DNA of 64,000 nt from JAIVGV01 sp036389335. GTDB lineage: Bacteria > Acidobacteriota > Blastocatellia > Pyrinomonadales > Pyrinomonadaceae. The stretch lies in NCBI GenBank assembly GCA_036389335.1, contig DASVQC010000092.1, forward strand, positions 1-64,000, given 5' to 3'. A program made the translations under genes and the position numbers. The first letter of the stretch is position 1, and every line of letters starts with the position of its first letter. Positions 29,594-37,720 of the stretch are shown one piece after another. A model generated the notes under the pieces. That model saw only the letters and a program-made list of their open reading frames with translations, ran no database searches and was not told the DNA's origin.

Positions 29594-30151
29594 TTGAAAA
29601 AGGCTGTGGTGGACAAACGGTCGCAAGGGGCGGAAGGCGAGGACGCGCGCTGGATGAGCGCGGCGATAGGCGCGGCGCGCGGCGTGGCTGCCGAGCACGA
29701 CGAGGTGCCGGTCGGCGCGTGCGTCGTCTCGGAGGACGGGACGCTGCTCGCGGTCGCGGGCAACCGCACGCGCACGGACTGCGACCCGACGGCGCACGCC
29801 GAAGTCGTCGCGCTGCGCGAGGCGGCGCGGCGGGTCGGGGCGTTCCGGCTCGTCGGCACGACCGTCTATTCGACCATCGAGCCCTGCGCGATGTGCGCGG
29901 GCGCGCTCGTGCAGGCGCGGGTGAGGCGTCTGGTTTACGGCGCGGCGGACGTGAAGGCGGGCGCGGTCGAGTCGGTCTTCCGCGTCTGCGACAACAGCTC
30001 TTTGAACCACCGAATCGAACTGACGCCCGGCGTGCTCGAAGCCGAATGCCGCGAGCTGATGCAGGAGTTCTTCCGCGCGCGCCGGAACACAGGGGTCAGA
30101 GATCAGAGGTCAGAGGTCAGTGAAAGCCCGGACGGCGTCACCGACTCTTGA
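29594..30151 (+). CDS. tadA: tRNA-specific adenosine deaminase
   Basis: 185 residues from a TTG start (29594; a GTG shortly after is possible). Catalytic motifs: TAHAEVVAL (His ligand and Glu proton shuttle) and TIEPCAMCAGAL (two Cys zinc ligands). EVPVGACVV and NHRIELTPGVL fit TadA. It makes inosine at the wobble base of tRNA-Arg(ACG). The last ~25 codons (after FFRARRN) run through a family C heptamer repeat, so the repeat has extended the C terminus. Confidence 0.93.
   Translation: MKKAVVDKRSQGAEGEDARWMSAAIGAARGVAAEHDEVPVGACVVSEDGTLLAVAGNRTRTDCDPTAHAEVVALREAARRVGAFRLVGTTVYSTIEPCAMCAGALVQARVRRLVYGAADVKAGAVESVFRVCDNSSLNHRIELTPGVLEAECRELMQEFFRARRNTGVRDQRSEVSESPDGVTDS
30092..30121. repeat. 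Heptamer repeat, family C, inside the tadA 3' end
   Basis: GGGGTCAGAGATCAGAGGTC and on to 30121: four GGTCAGA-type heptamers, translated as VRDQRSEVS in TadA. There is no opposing arm. Confidence 0.65.
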
Positions 30152-30179
30152 CCCCGGCCTCCCGCCTCTCGCGTCTCGC

Positions 30180-30269
30180 GGAGGGGTCGCATAGTGGCTT
30201 AGTGCACCGGTCTCGAAAACCGGAGTGGGGGAAACTCCACCGTGGGTTCAAATCCCACCCCCTCCGCCA
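30180..30269 (+). tRNA. tRNA-Ser (anticodon CGA)
   Basis: The acceptor stem GGAGGGG pairs with CCCCTCC (30259-30265), followed by discriminator G and an encoded CCA. The anticodon loop is CTCGAAA, giving CGA. A long variable arm (GTGGGGGAAACTCCAC) confirms the serine type, and GGTTCAAATCC is the T-arm. It reads UCG codons. The integrase gene begins just downstream, so the 3' end is the likely attachment site. Confidence 0.95.
30246..30269. other. Probable attachment site (attL) at the tRNA-Ser 3' end
   Basis: Integrases of this family recombine at tRNA T-arm and acceptor sequences. The integrase gene ends 60 nt beyond the CCA. I found no second copy of this end sequence to 64000, so attR lies outside the window. 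Confidence 0.5.
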
Positions 30270-30328
30270 CTTCTCTTTCAGGCTCACCAGTTACAGGATA
30301 ATTGGTGGGCCTTTGCTTTCCCTCCCGC

Positions 30329-31480
30329 TCACGCCATTTTTGCCACTTGGCGCGAAGTTGGCGCGCCCTCCAGAATGGCGCGTTTCCCCTGTTCCAAGCT
30401 GTCAACCGCGTCCCTGAGCCTCTTCGGGACGCCGTGCGCGTAGCCGCGCGTCACCTTGGTGTTGCGCGTCTCGCCGGGCGTCGTCGAGTGCCCCAGCAGG
30501 TCTGCGATGTCGTACTCGTGTACGTTCGCCGCCCTGAGCCTCGTGGCGAAGGTGTGCCGCAGGTCGTGGAAGTGGAAATCATCGATCCCGGCTTCCTTGA
30601 CCGCCCGCTCGAAGCAGACCATCAACTGGCGCCGCTTCCTCCCCGTGCGGTGCTGGTCGAAGATCAACTCCTCGTCGGGCGCGTCCTGCCGCAGGCGCTT
30701 GAGGATTCCGAGCGCCCGCGCCGTCAAGGGGACTAGCCGCGGCTTGTCGTTCTTGGTCTGCGTGATCGAGACGTGCCGGTTAACCCCATCCACGTCCGCC
30801 CACCGGGCGTTGAGCAGTTCACCCAGCCGCATCCCAACCTCCAAATCCAACTCCGCTAGCGCGACCACGTGCTCGCCGTAGACCGCCAGAGCCTTCATCA
30901 GCCGCTCCTCTTCATCGTCCGCATACTGATTCAAGTAGCGCTGCCTCGGCGCGGGCTCTCTCAGGCGTTTGACCCTCGACATCGGGTTAGAGTCCACGAT
31001 GCCGTTCTCGTAGGCCATCGAGAGGACGCGCGAGAGCACCTGGAGGTAGCGGTTGACGGTCGCCGGGGAGAAGGGGCGACTGTACCGGCTGTCGGACTTG
31101 CGCAGCTCGCTCTTGAACTTCTCGACGAGCATCGGCGTGATGTCCCTGATCGCCCGTTGGCCGAAGAACCCTTTGAGCCTACCCGACCTCTGCTCGTCGT
31201 CCTCCCAACTCCGCTTGTTCTCGCGCGCCCAGGGCAGGAACACGCCGTCGACGAAGTCCGAGAACCGAGTGACGGCCGACGCGTGGTTGTACTTCCTGTC
31301 AAAGATCGCCTGCTGGATCTGTATCTCGACCTGCTCGGCCTGCTTCTTCGTGCGGGCCTCGGGTATTGCCTCCTTGACGTAATGACCGCGAAGCGAGAAC
31401 TCGACCACCCACGTGCCGCGCTCCCAGTTCGGATCGTTGGGTTTGATTCGCTTACCGTTGAAGCGTTTGTAGACTGCCAT
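30329..31480 (-). CDS. Tyrosine-type site-specific integrase
   Basis: 383 residues with an N-terminal SAM-like core-binding domain (about 65-165) and a C-terminal catalytic domain. Catalytic residues visible: Arg in EVGMRLGELL, Lys near TKNDKPRLVPL, HxxR in HDLRHTFATRL, His in LLGHSTTP and Tyr in TRGYAHGV. The family cuts and rejoins at att sites. It reads toward the tRNA-Ser gene. Start ATG at 31480 (MAVYKRFNGKRI). Intact. Confidence 0.93.
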   Translation of the reverse strand: MAVYKRFNGKRIKPNDPNWERGTWVVEFSLRGHYVKEAIPEARTKKQAEQVEIQIQQAIFDRKYNHASAVTRFSDFVDGVFLPWARENKRSWEDDEQRSGRLKGFFGQRAIRDITPMLVEKFKSELRKSDSRYSRPFSPATVNRYLQVLSRVLSMAYENGIVDSNPMSRVKRLREPAPRQRYLNQYADDEEERLMKALAVYGEHVVALAELDLEVGMRLGELLNARWADVDGVNRHVSITQTKNDKPRLVPLTARALGILKRLRQDAPDEELIFDQHRTGRKRRQLMVCFERAVKEAGIDDFHFHDLRHTFATRLRAANVHEYDIADLLGHSTTPGETRNTKVTRGYAHGVPKRLRDAVDSLEQGKRAILEGAPTSRQVAKMA

Positions 31481-31553
31481 TCTTCTTTCTCCTGGTGATG
31501 GCAGCCGTCAAAGCGTGACGGAGCATAACACGAGGTGTGGGGCGGGTGAATAC

Positions 31554-31916
31554 TTAGCTCGCGCGCTTTTCCACGAGCTTCATCTCAGGACGCCTCTTCT
31601 GTCTTTGCAGTGCGGCTTCTTCCCTGGCCCACCGATCCGCTTCTTCGCGGTGATAACGTCGCTTCTCCCCCATTGACCCGCAAGGCAACGGGTGCTCGCC
31701 CTCCGGTCGGACAGTCCACTTACGGATTGAATGCACAGTGACCTTCCCGTCTGGCGTCCGGAGTTGTCAGTACTCGGCCAGTTGTTTCTCTGTCATCCAG
31801 TCCGGCGGCGGCGTGACCTGCTTCAACAACTCGGAAACTACTCTGGGCAGTTTCTCCTCTAGCTGCTCGTTAATGTAGTGCATGATGAGAGATTCTAGGG
31901 TGATCGGCTTACTCAT
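31554..31916 (-). pseudogene. Excisionase-like HTH gene with in-frame TGA
   Basis: A single frame runs from ATG 31916, with AAGGAG 8 nt upstream, to the stop at 31554: 121 codons with one TGA at 31769-31767. Before it reads MTEKQLAEY; after it QLRTPDGKVTVHSIRKW, then GEKRRYHREEADRWAREEA, typical of an excisionase/MerR-like DNA-binding domain (HTH plus wing). The codon before Q would fit Trp. Readthrough, a restart at GTG 31736, or a dead gene are possible. The position next to the integrase fits an excisionase (Xis). Confidence 0.65.
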
Positions 31917-31957
31917 TAGCAATGCTCCTTGGCTTAGTCTTACCTAGACCATCTTGT

Positions 31958-32028
31958 CTCGCCCGCCCGGCTGTAGCTTTACCTCCGCCTTGAGTAACCA
32001 ACGGGCGTGGCGAGAGCCTTGATTTTTT
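31958..32028 (+). terminator. Possible hairpin with T-run
   Basis: CTCGCCCGCCCG (31958-31969) pairs with CGGGCGTGGCGAG (32002-32014) with one bulge. Six T's follow at 32023-32028, 8 nt past the stem. The loop is 32 nt, so it is a weak terminator or a regulatory structure. Confidence 0.3.
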
Positions 32029-32573
32029 AAGTAGTGTGCTAAACCGAACCGGTCAAGAGAAAAATTTGCGCCATCTATTTTCAGGCGCACGAAGCTCGGA
32101 TTGATCTTTCGATCGACATTTAATGACTCGGCCGTATCGCAGGAGTTAAGTCGCGCGCCGCCTTAAGTCACAGTGATGGCCGGAAGCGTTAGCCGTCGCA
32201 CCGGCCGTGATGTGGGGCGATGTTCCCTATCGCTTATTGTCGGCGGAGGCACTGCTGAAGAACGGTGCGGGAGAAAATCCCAACTGGCCGATCGGCTTAC
32301 CTCTGAGTCGGCCGGCCGGCACCTCCGCGGAGTGTTAAAAGGCCGCCGCCCCGGCGCCCGATCACGCCGTCTTAGACCGGAAGAGGTCAGCGAATCCACA
32401 AGAAGATTTGAAGATTCTAAAATCCCGAAGCATACCCTCACCCTCCCGTTCGCATATACGCATGATCGCCCGCTCGGGCGTGGCACGGGGCTCGCAATGC
32501 GCCTGCCGCGCGTGCGCTCTAGAACGGAGGAGCGCACAGCGTTGTACAAATCAGGCTGATTAAGGAATGCGCG
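32029..32573. other. Island gap, no clear gene
   Basis: Open frames on both strands (32163-32549 and 32173-32559) mirror each other, and neither has a recognisable start signal or protein-like composition. AAGGA at 32564 belongs to the next gene. No other structure is evident. Confidence 0.35.
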
Positions 32574-33455
32574 ATGAGAACTCTTTTCGACCTGTTCGAC
32601 GAGGCCGGGCGCGGGCCGTCCGAGGAGGCGCCGGCGTCAGCCGGCGAACCTTTTGCTGAAGAGATAATGGCCGAGGTGAGGGGTGCCGCCCCGGCCGCGG
32701 GTCGTGGCGAAGTCCCGCCCGTCGTCACACGGTGGAGTGATAAATGCCTTAGCCTCCTCGGTAGTGATGAGCGGAGCTTCTGCTCGCAGTTGTTTGCCCT
32801 GCTGAAGGAGATACCCGACTTGGCGGATCAGACTTTAGAGAATTTTATGTCCTCTGTCTCGATGGCCGAGCGGCGGCTGTTTTTGCTCCGCGGGGCCTGC
32901 GCTTCTGAGAGAATAGAACGAGTGGCAGAGCGGGTGCCGGGAGAGCTTGTTGTGGCCAAGAAGAAGCAGACGCGCAAGACGGGCAAGACGAAGCTGATAG
33001 CCGAAATGGCCGGCGCGATCGGGGTTTCGGCAAAACTCCTGGCCAGAGACGTGCAGATCGTGAGCACGTTCTTCCCCGAAGGTCGGCCCATTCTCGCGCG
33101 CGAGAATTTGCTCGCGCGCGAGTACTACGTGACCGCCCTCGCGGCCCCCGATCCCATTGCCGCGCTCGGGACCGCCGTCGAGCGCGGGGCGCCGGCCGGT
33201 TTCAGCCGCGCGGAATTCCGCGACCACGTGCGCGGCCTCAAAGAAGCTCTGAGGCCCGTGAGATTGAGGCCTGTCCGGATGGGGAAGCGGCGCCGGCCGG
33301 GCGTGAAGATTCCGCCGGCGGCGAGGGAGACGTTGGCGAAACTCGTCGACGCTACAGGCAGGAGCGAGGAGGAAATTGTTGCAGAGGCGTTGGCCGACCT
33401 TTGGCATTCCAGATATGAGCCGTCTGACTGCGAGTACGACGAGCTACCTTTCTAA
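32574..33455 (+). CDS. Putative DNA-binding protein of the island maintenance module
   Basis: 293 residues, no family I can name with confidence. A central segment (KTKLIAEMAGAIGVSAKLLA) reads like an HTH, and the C terminus (VKIPPAARETLAKLVDATGR onward) looks like a ribbon-helix-helix or a second helical DNA-binding unit. A Lys/Arg-rich patch (KKKQTRKTGKTK) precedes the HTH. Downstream lie six TCGTGCGA sites, then the 27-bp array and a convergent ParA-like gene. A ParB-like centromere binder or a replication initiator is the best reading (inference). Confidence 0.55.
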   Translation: MRTLFDLFDEAGRGPSEEAPASAGEPFAEEIMAEVRGAAPAAGRGEVPPVVTRWSDKCLSLLGSDERSFCSQLFALLKEIPDLADQTLENFMSSVSMAERRLFLLRGACASERIERVAERVPGELVVAKKKQTRKTGKTKLIAEMAGAIGVSAKLLARDVQIVSTFFPEGRPILARENLLAREYYVTALAAPDPIAALGTAVERGAPAGFSRAEFRDHVRGLKEALRPVRLRPVRMGKRRRPGVKIPPAARETLAKLVDATGRSEEEIVAEALADLWHSRYEPSDCEYDELPF

Positions 33456-33512
33456 GTGGGGACCATGAAACCACCATATCCGAAGGCGGCATATCGGGTC
33501 CCGGCGGGCGTC

Positions 33513-33746
33513 TCGCACGAAAGTTGATTAGGTTTCGGAGAACGGGCGTAAAAGGAGCCGTGAAGCAGCCCCGAAAAAGCACCTCGCACGAATGTTCGTC
33601 AAGTATCGTGCGAAAGGCAAAAATTTCGGTCAAAAACAGGCCGATCCGAAACCTAATCAGGTTTCGTGCGAGCGAAAACGGTCTAAAGTTTCGTGCGAGG
33701 CACTTATCCCTAGCGGCGACATACAATTAGACCAAAGTTCGCACGA
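33513..33746. repeat. Cluster of six TCGTGCGA sites (iteron/parS-like)
   Basis: The 8-mer TCGTGCGA or its complement TCGCACGA occurs at 33513, 33584, 33606, 33664, 33691 and 33739, three in each orientation, several within TTTCGTGCGAG. All lie in a non-coding stretch of 234 bp after the 293-residue gene. Single further copies occur between genes at 37507 and 48766. Confidence 0.7.
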
Positions 33747-34621
33747 AACCCTAGAGTCTCTCTAGAGGCGGGCGGGATTTTTTGAGCGCATTTGGTGGGG
33801 GCGGACTGTTGAATGAGAGGGCGGACGAAAGTTGGTGTTTTCGGAGGGTCAAATTTGCGAGCGTTCGGGGCGGCGAGCGCGGGCGATTTTTAGGGCGCGG
33901 CGGGCGTGATTTTTGCGTCGGGTAGGGCGGCGCGGTTTGTGACCTGAGACTGGGGGAGGGATGCGGCGGATCCGAGGCGACGAGCGTCGAGCTATAGGAG
34001 GTGGCGGCATCCGATGGGGACGAGTGGAACGAGGGAGGCGAGGTGGGCCGGAGCGTCATTGAAGTTCGGAGAGGGGCTAAGAAAAGTTGGGCGGTCGATG
34101 TGGCGAGGGCGCGGGCGGGGTGGCGAACAAAAGTTGGGTCGGGTCGGGCGGTGGGCTAGGCGGCATGGGCAGCGCGGGGTCGGGCGGGGGACTTGGAAAG
34201 CGAGGCGTAGTGAAAGAAGTTGGGTTGCATGAAGAGAAGAGCGCCGTCCATGTGTTTGGGAAGGCCAAGGGCGCTGGCCAGGGGCGAGATGCCGGTAGGG
34301 AATTTGAATACGGTTGATCAGCGTCGCGGAACAATTGGTTTCAAAGAAAATTGAGATTAGAGCGGGGCGGCTGATTAGGCTCGGCCGCAGGAACGAACAA
34401 CGGCGGTGAAAGAGGGCGGAAAGAAGAATGATCGTGGAAACTGTTGGGAGACTGAATTGATGGTGTCGGGCGTAGGGCCTTCGACTGATCGAGCTAGAGC
34501 AACTTTGGGCGCAAACTGTGTTAATGACTAGGCCTCTCTCACTATGTGAGATTGTCCTTTTTCACCTTCTGGCCGGGTGGCTCCCGACGCCTTCTGATCT
34601 GCTTCGAAAACGATATCGCGT
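33747..34621. other. Non-coding, G-rich strand-biased stretch
   Basis: The plus strand is strongly G/A-rich and C-poor up to about 34340, with AAAGTTGG at 33828, 34083 and 34130 and GAAGTTGG at 34216. No frame looks like a protein; a Pro/Ser-rich minus-strand frame at 33751-34059 is an effect of the bias. Strand asymmetry of this sort can occur near replication origins. Confidence 0.45.
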
Positions 34622-34783
34622 GTTATGGACTAACCGATGACGCGGGCGGTTACTCCCTCACATGCGGCGGCATGAGTTATTCCCTCATGCGCCGGGTCAA
34701 ATGTTATTGCCTAACATGGGATGTATAAGGTTAGGGAGTAACAACAGACGTCTGTTGTTACTCCCTAACAAAAGGTTGGACTC
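34622..34783. repeat. Six-unit 27-bp iteron array
   Basis: A 13-bp motif near GTTAYTCCCTMAC begins at 34622, 34649, 34676, 34703, 34730 and 34757: exactly 27 bp apart each time. The fifth unit is GTTAGGGAGTAAC, the reverse complement, so units 5 and 6 together form a perfect 38-bp palindrome (34731-34768). Such even spacing is typical of iterons bound by Rep or partition proteins. Confidence 0.8.
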
Positions 34784-34975
34784 GGCGCGCCACTAGCAAC
34801 AACCCCGTGATCCTTACTAGCGCCGGAAATGTACGGCCGACAAGCCTGCTCCTAAAAACGTGTGTGCGGCGAAAGGCACAGCAGCTATCGTAATGGCTCA
34901 CTGTCTATCGGCAAGTCGTCGGTGAGTGAGTTCAGGGGAATTTAAGAACAGCCACGCAGAGCGGCGGCTTTCGTC

Positions 34976-35743
34976 TTAAACGCCGAGCATCGTCGCGATT
35001 TCGTGAGCCAGCGCGGTGTAGGCGGCGGTGACCGGCGACTGGGGCAGCATCCCCCTGAGCGGCCCGTCGTACGTCAGGGACGCGAGCGCCGGCTCATACG
35101 GGATCACGGTGTCGGAGATGCGCCAGACCTTCAGCTTGGCCAAGCCTTCGAATATGTCGGCCTCGATGTCTTCCCCGGCGCGGCTGAGCGTCAGGAAGGC
35201 TCCCGCGAAGGAGGCGTGGCGGAAGCGCTCGCGGATCGACTCGAAATAGACGAGCGCGTCTTCGGCGAGGTCGAAGGCCCTGCGGTCGGCAGCAAGGGGC
35301 ACCGCCACGTGCACCTTTTCCGACGCGTTCAAGACCCGGACGACCTCCTCGGGCAACTCGTAGAACCCGGGCGCCGTGTCGACGACGGCGAGGTCGAAAT
35401 CCTGGGCGAATTCGCCGGTCCTGTAGTCGCGGCTCTTCACCCCTGCCACATCCAGAAAGTGGTTGTAGACGGGGGACGCGGAGAGGACATGGAAGCCCGT
35501 GTGTTCCGCTTCGTGGGCTTTGGTCGTACCGCGTCCGGGCGCCGCCACCGTCGCGGAGGCGAGGCACAGGTGTTTGCGGTAAGGGCGCAACCGGCCCGAG
35601 AACGCCCACCTCAAGACTTCCGCCCTGGCGTCCGGGACCAGTAGAGTCCTCACCTCGCGGAAAGACATCTCCGAGGCCAGCGCCAGCGCGGAGAAGCTTT
35701 TGCCCGAGCCGCCGCCGCGGTTAATCAACAACAGTGCTTGCAT
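34976..35743 (-). CDS. ParA/MinD-like partition ATPase
   Basis: 255 residues from the ATG at 35743 (GAGGGGTGAA upstream). A deviant Walker A, NRGGGSGKSFSALAL, lies at the N terminus, with Arg where ParA proteins usually have Lys. FDLAVVDTAPGFYELP is the Walker B/switch region and VHVAVPLAADRRAF a further strand. It is similar to ParA or TraL-like ATPases that move or stabilise plasmids. Its 3' end faces the iteron array, and a TPR-like gene lies upstream in the same direction. Confidence 0.8.
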   Translation of the reverse strand: MQALLLINRGGGSGKSFSALALASEMSFREVRTLLVPDARAEVLRWAFSGRLRPYRKHLCLASATVAAPGRGTTKAHEAEHTGFHVLSASPVYNHFLDVAGVKSRDYRTGEFAQDFDLAVVDTAPGFYELPEEVVRVLNASEKVHVAVPLAADRRAFDLAEDALVYFESIRERFRHASFAGAFLTLSRAGEDIEADIFEGLAKLKVWRISDTVIPYEPALASLTYDGPLRGMLPQSPVTAAYTALAHEIATMLGV

Positions 35744-35820
35744 GAGCACTTCACCCCTCGGTGGTGAAAACAAGGCTGCCCCATAATGATGTAGAACTCG
35801 TGCCTTCTGCCCGGTCCTGA

Positions 35821-36153
35821 TTAGGCGCACCGGGGGAGGCCGAGGACGCGGTAACGCGCTTCGGCAGAGTCCTCGGGATAACCGAGCTCGAAGTAGAGCT
35901 TACTAAGGGCGAGCCATTTCTCCAGGTCTGTGGTGTCGGTTCCCATGAGGGCGAGCGCCCGCGCGAAGGCCTCGAACATCCCGCGGCCGTCACGCTGCTC
36001 GTAGCGGCACAGCCCCAGCCCGACGGCCGAGGCTAGGAAGTCGGGCTGGGCGCGGAGCGACTCGACGAAGGCGGAGGCGGCTTCCTCGAAACGCCTGGCC
36101 TTGAGCAGGTAGCGCCCGCGCTCGTAATGCGTTACCGCTTTTTCAGAGTTCAT
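35821..36153 (-). CDS. Small TPR-like protein
   Basis: 110 residues with three TPR-like helical pairs (AVTHYERGRYLLKARRFEEA, ASAVGLGLCRYEQRD, WLALSKLYFELGYPEDSAEA). TPR modules mediate protein contacts. It is 77 nt upstream of the ParA-like gene on the same strand, so it may be a partner. No enzyme motif. Confidence 0.7.
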   Translation of the reverse strand: MNSEKAVTHYERGRYLLKARRFEEAASAFVESLRAQPDFLASAVGLGLCRYEQRDGRGMFEAFARALALMGTDTTDLEKWLALSKLYFELGYPEDSAEARYRVLGLPRCA

Positions 36154-36325
36154 GACTGACCTCAGTTAGATTCCCCGCGGGCCGCCGAACCCCTGGCCGA
36201 AGGCCTGATACATAAATTCCCCGTCGTGGGGCAGTATTCCGCGTCACGAGCGTTGCGCCTTGTGGGGTTAAACCCGGGGCCTGTCGCTAACGGCCGGTTA
36301 GTTCTAGAAAGTCTGAGACGCCGCC

Positions 36326-36629
36326 CTAATACCGTCTGCGGCGTCTTCCCCCGGCCATGTCGCCCACAAGGTTTACGAGCCGGAGGAATGCGTTCACAGC
36401 GCCGAACGCGAGCACGACGGCACCTCTGGGCCCGGTGGACGTACGTGTGGCCGCAGAAAGGGCAGGTGTGCCGCATCCGCGTCACGCCGAAGGTCGTGTA
36501 GTGCCAAAGCCGCGGCACCATGTTGCGCGAACAGTTGGCGCAGGTGATGTAATCTCTGCCGTTCCTTATAACCGTCAACCCCCTTCCAAACCGGAACGTG
36601 TCCCCGGCACCAGCCTCAAAGCCGGACAC
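36326..36629 (-). pseudogene. Zinc-ribbon membrane protein with apparent +1 frameshift
   Basis: The frame from GTG 36629 codes a zinc-ribbon (CANCSRNMV...CPFCGHTYV), then turns into Arg-rich nonsense for 70 codons. Shifting by +1 near 36436-36445 gives TGPRGAVVLAFGAVNAFLRL, then VNLVGDMAGGRRRRRY and a stop at 36326: a membrane helix with a basic end, much more protein-like. A real frameshift mutation, a sequencing error or programmed shifting are all possible. The GTG overlaps the end of the upstream lipoprotein gene by 14 nt. Confidence 0.6.
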
Positions 36630-37353
36630 CGGTCAGGCGCCAGCCGTCGTCGTACTTCTGGAAGACGGCGCTCGTCTTGTGGACGTCGGCCCAGTCGATC
36701 GTCGCGCTGCTAGCGAACGGCCCGATCCCCCGCGCTTTCGTCAGCGCCTCGCGCAGCTCCGGCGGCAGGCTCTTGAACGTGTCGCTCGTCAGGTCGAACG
36801 CCTGACCGGCCTCCGTAGGCACCGCCTTCCAAGTGAACTCCGCCTCTCCCCTTATGCCCTCTTTCCTGACGCCCGTGACCTCGACCACCTCCCTGCGCGC
36901 TAGCGGCACCGTCTTATCGTCTGTGAGGCCCTGAGACTTCGCCGCCTCTCTCCCTTTGTCCGTCAGAGTCAGCTCCAGGTTGAAGACCCAAGGCTCGGGG
37001 AGCGCCCTGTCAGGGACCCTGGCGTGCCTGACGAGCGTGGCACGCACCTCGGTGTATCCGAGGCGGCGCAGGACGGCGAGGGCGGGATTCGACGACAGGT
37101 GCATGTCGATGACCCGCGCCCGCGCCTCCTGCTCCGTCTCGTCGGGCGATTCGGGCCTCAGCGGCAGCTCCTTCTGGTCTTTCAGGATGACCACGAGCGG
37201 CGCTTTGAATCTCTCGGAATCCTCGATCAGCTTCCGCGCGTTGTCTCGGGTCAGATCTCCCATGTTGCCGCTGCAACCCATTGCAAGGACAATAAGGATG
37301 CAGAAGGTGATTAGGAGCAAGCTCGGACACCTTTTAGCCTTTGAACTATTCAT
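36616..37353 (-). CDS. Island lipoprotein, unknown
   Basis: 245 residues with a lipoprotein signal (LLLITFCILIVLAMGC). The mature part has a mixed alpha/beta look with ALAVLRRLGYTEV and EFTWKAVPTEAGQAF and no recognised family; the end (VFQKYDDGWRLTGVRL) resembles C-terminal strands of lipoproteins of the NTF2/DUF4878 kind, but this is a guess. Followed by the overlapping zinc-ribbon gene. Confidence 0.65.
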   Translation of the reverse strand: MNSSKAKRCPSLLLITFCILIVLAMGCSGNMGDLTRDNARKLIEDSERFKAPLVVILKDQKELPLRPESPDETEQEARARVIDMHLSSNPALAVLRRLGYTEVRATLVRHARVPDRALPEPWVFNLELTLTDKGREAAKSQGLTDDKTVPLARREVVEVTGVRKEGIRGEAEFTWKAVPTEAGQAFDLTSDTFKSLPPELREALTKARGIGPFASSATIDWADVHKTSAVFQKYDDGWRLTGVRL

Positions 37354-37656
37354 ATTAAAATTTTTCTATACACATCCATCACCGCCCATGAAAGCCAACC
37401 GCCTTTAGCGTACGCTCGTGGTGGCCGTTCGGGGTGGAGCGGTTGTGGGGTGTCCGGGTAGTCCTTTACAAACTGGCGCGCCTGTCGTAAATGGAACAGA
37501 ATCTGTTCGCACGATAGTAGGGTCCGCCCTAAAAGTTTTTTGACAACCGGGGAACACGGTCTCGTGACTACAGCGGCTCGACCACGGAGATGAGGTGAGC
37601 GGGAGCGGACAGACTCAACGCCTGAGATGTCCGTCCCCAACCGAATCCAGAGGCAT
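37354..37656. other. Intergenic, regulatory only
   Basis: No convincing gene; a 105-codon minus frame here has no start signal. One TCGCACGA site is at 37507-37514, the only such site within 3 kb. Confidence 0.4.
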
Positions 37657-37678
37657 ACTAAACACAACGGTGTTTAGT
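37657..37678. promoter_or_regulatory. Operator-like inverted repeat
   Basis: ACTAAACAC (37657-37665) and GTGTTTAGT (37670-37678) are perfect 9-bp arms around AACG, 43 bp before the start of an HTH regulator gene. A likely site for autoregulation (inference). Confidence 0.5.
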
Positions 37679-37720
37679 TGCAAGGAGGAGAGCATCGTCC
37701 CGTTAGGAGGATTATCCTAG

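Noticed and set aside
32163..32559. Mirrored 128-codon frames on both strands
   Set aside because: Neither has a start signal, and composition does not favour one; most likely neither is a gene.
33751..34059. Minus-strand Pro/Ser-rich frame of 102 codons
   Set aside because: Produced by the G-rich strand bias; no start signal and low complexity.
34546..34728. 60-codon frame with a 9-residue repeat
   Set aside because: The repeat is simply the 27-bp array read in one frame; there is no ribosome site.
37350..37667. 105-codon minus-strand frame
   Set aside because: No ribosome site and no protein-like features; it overlaps regulatory palindromes.
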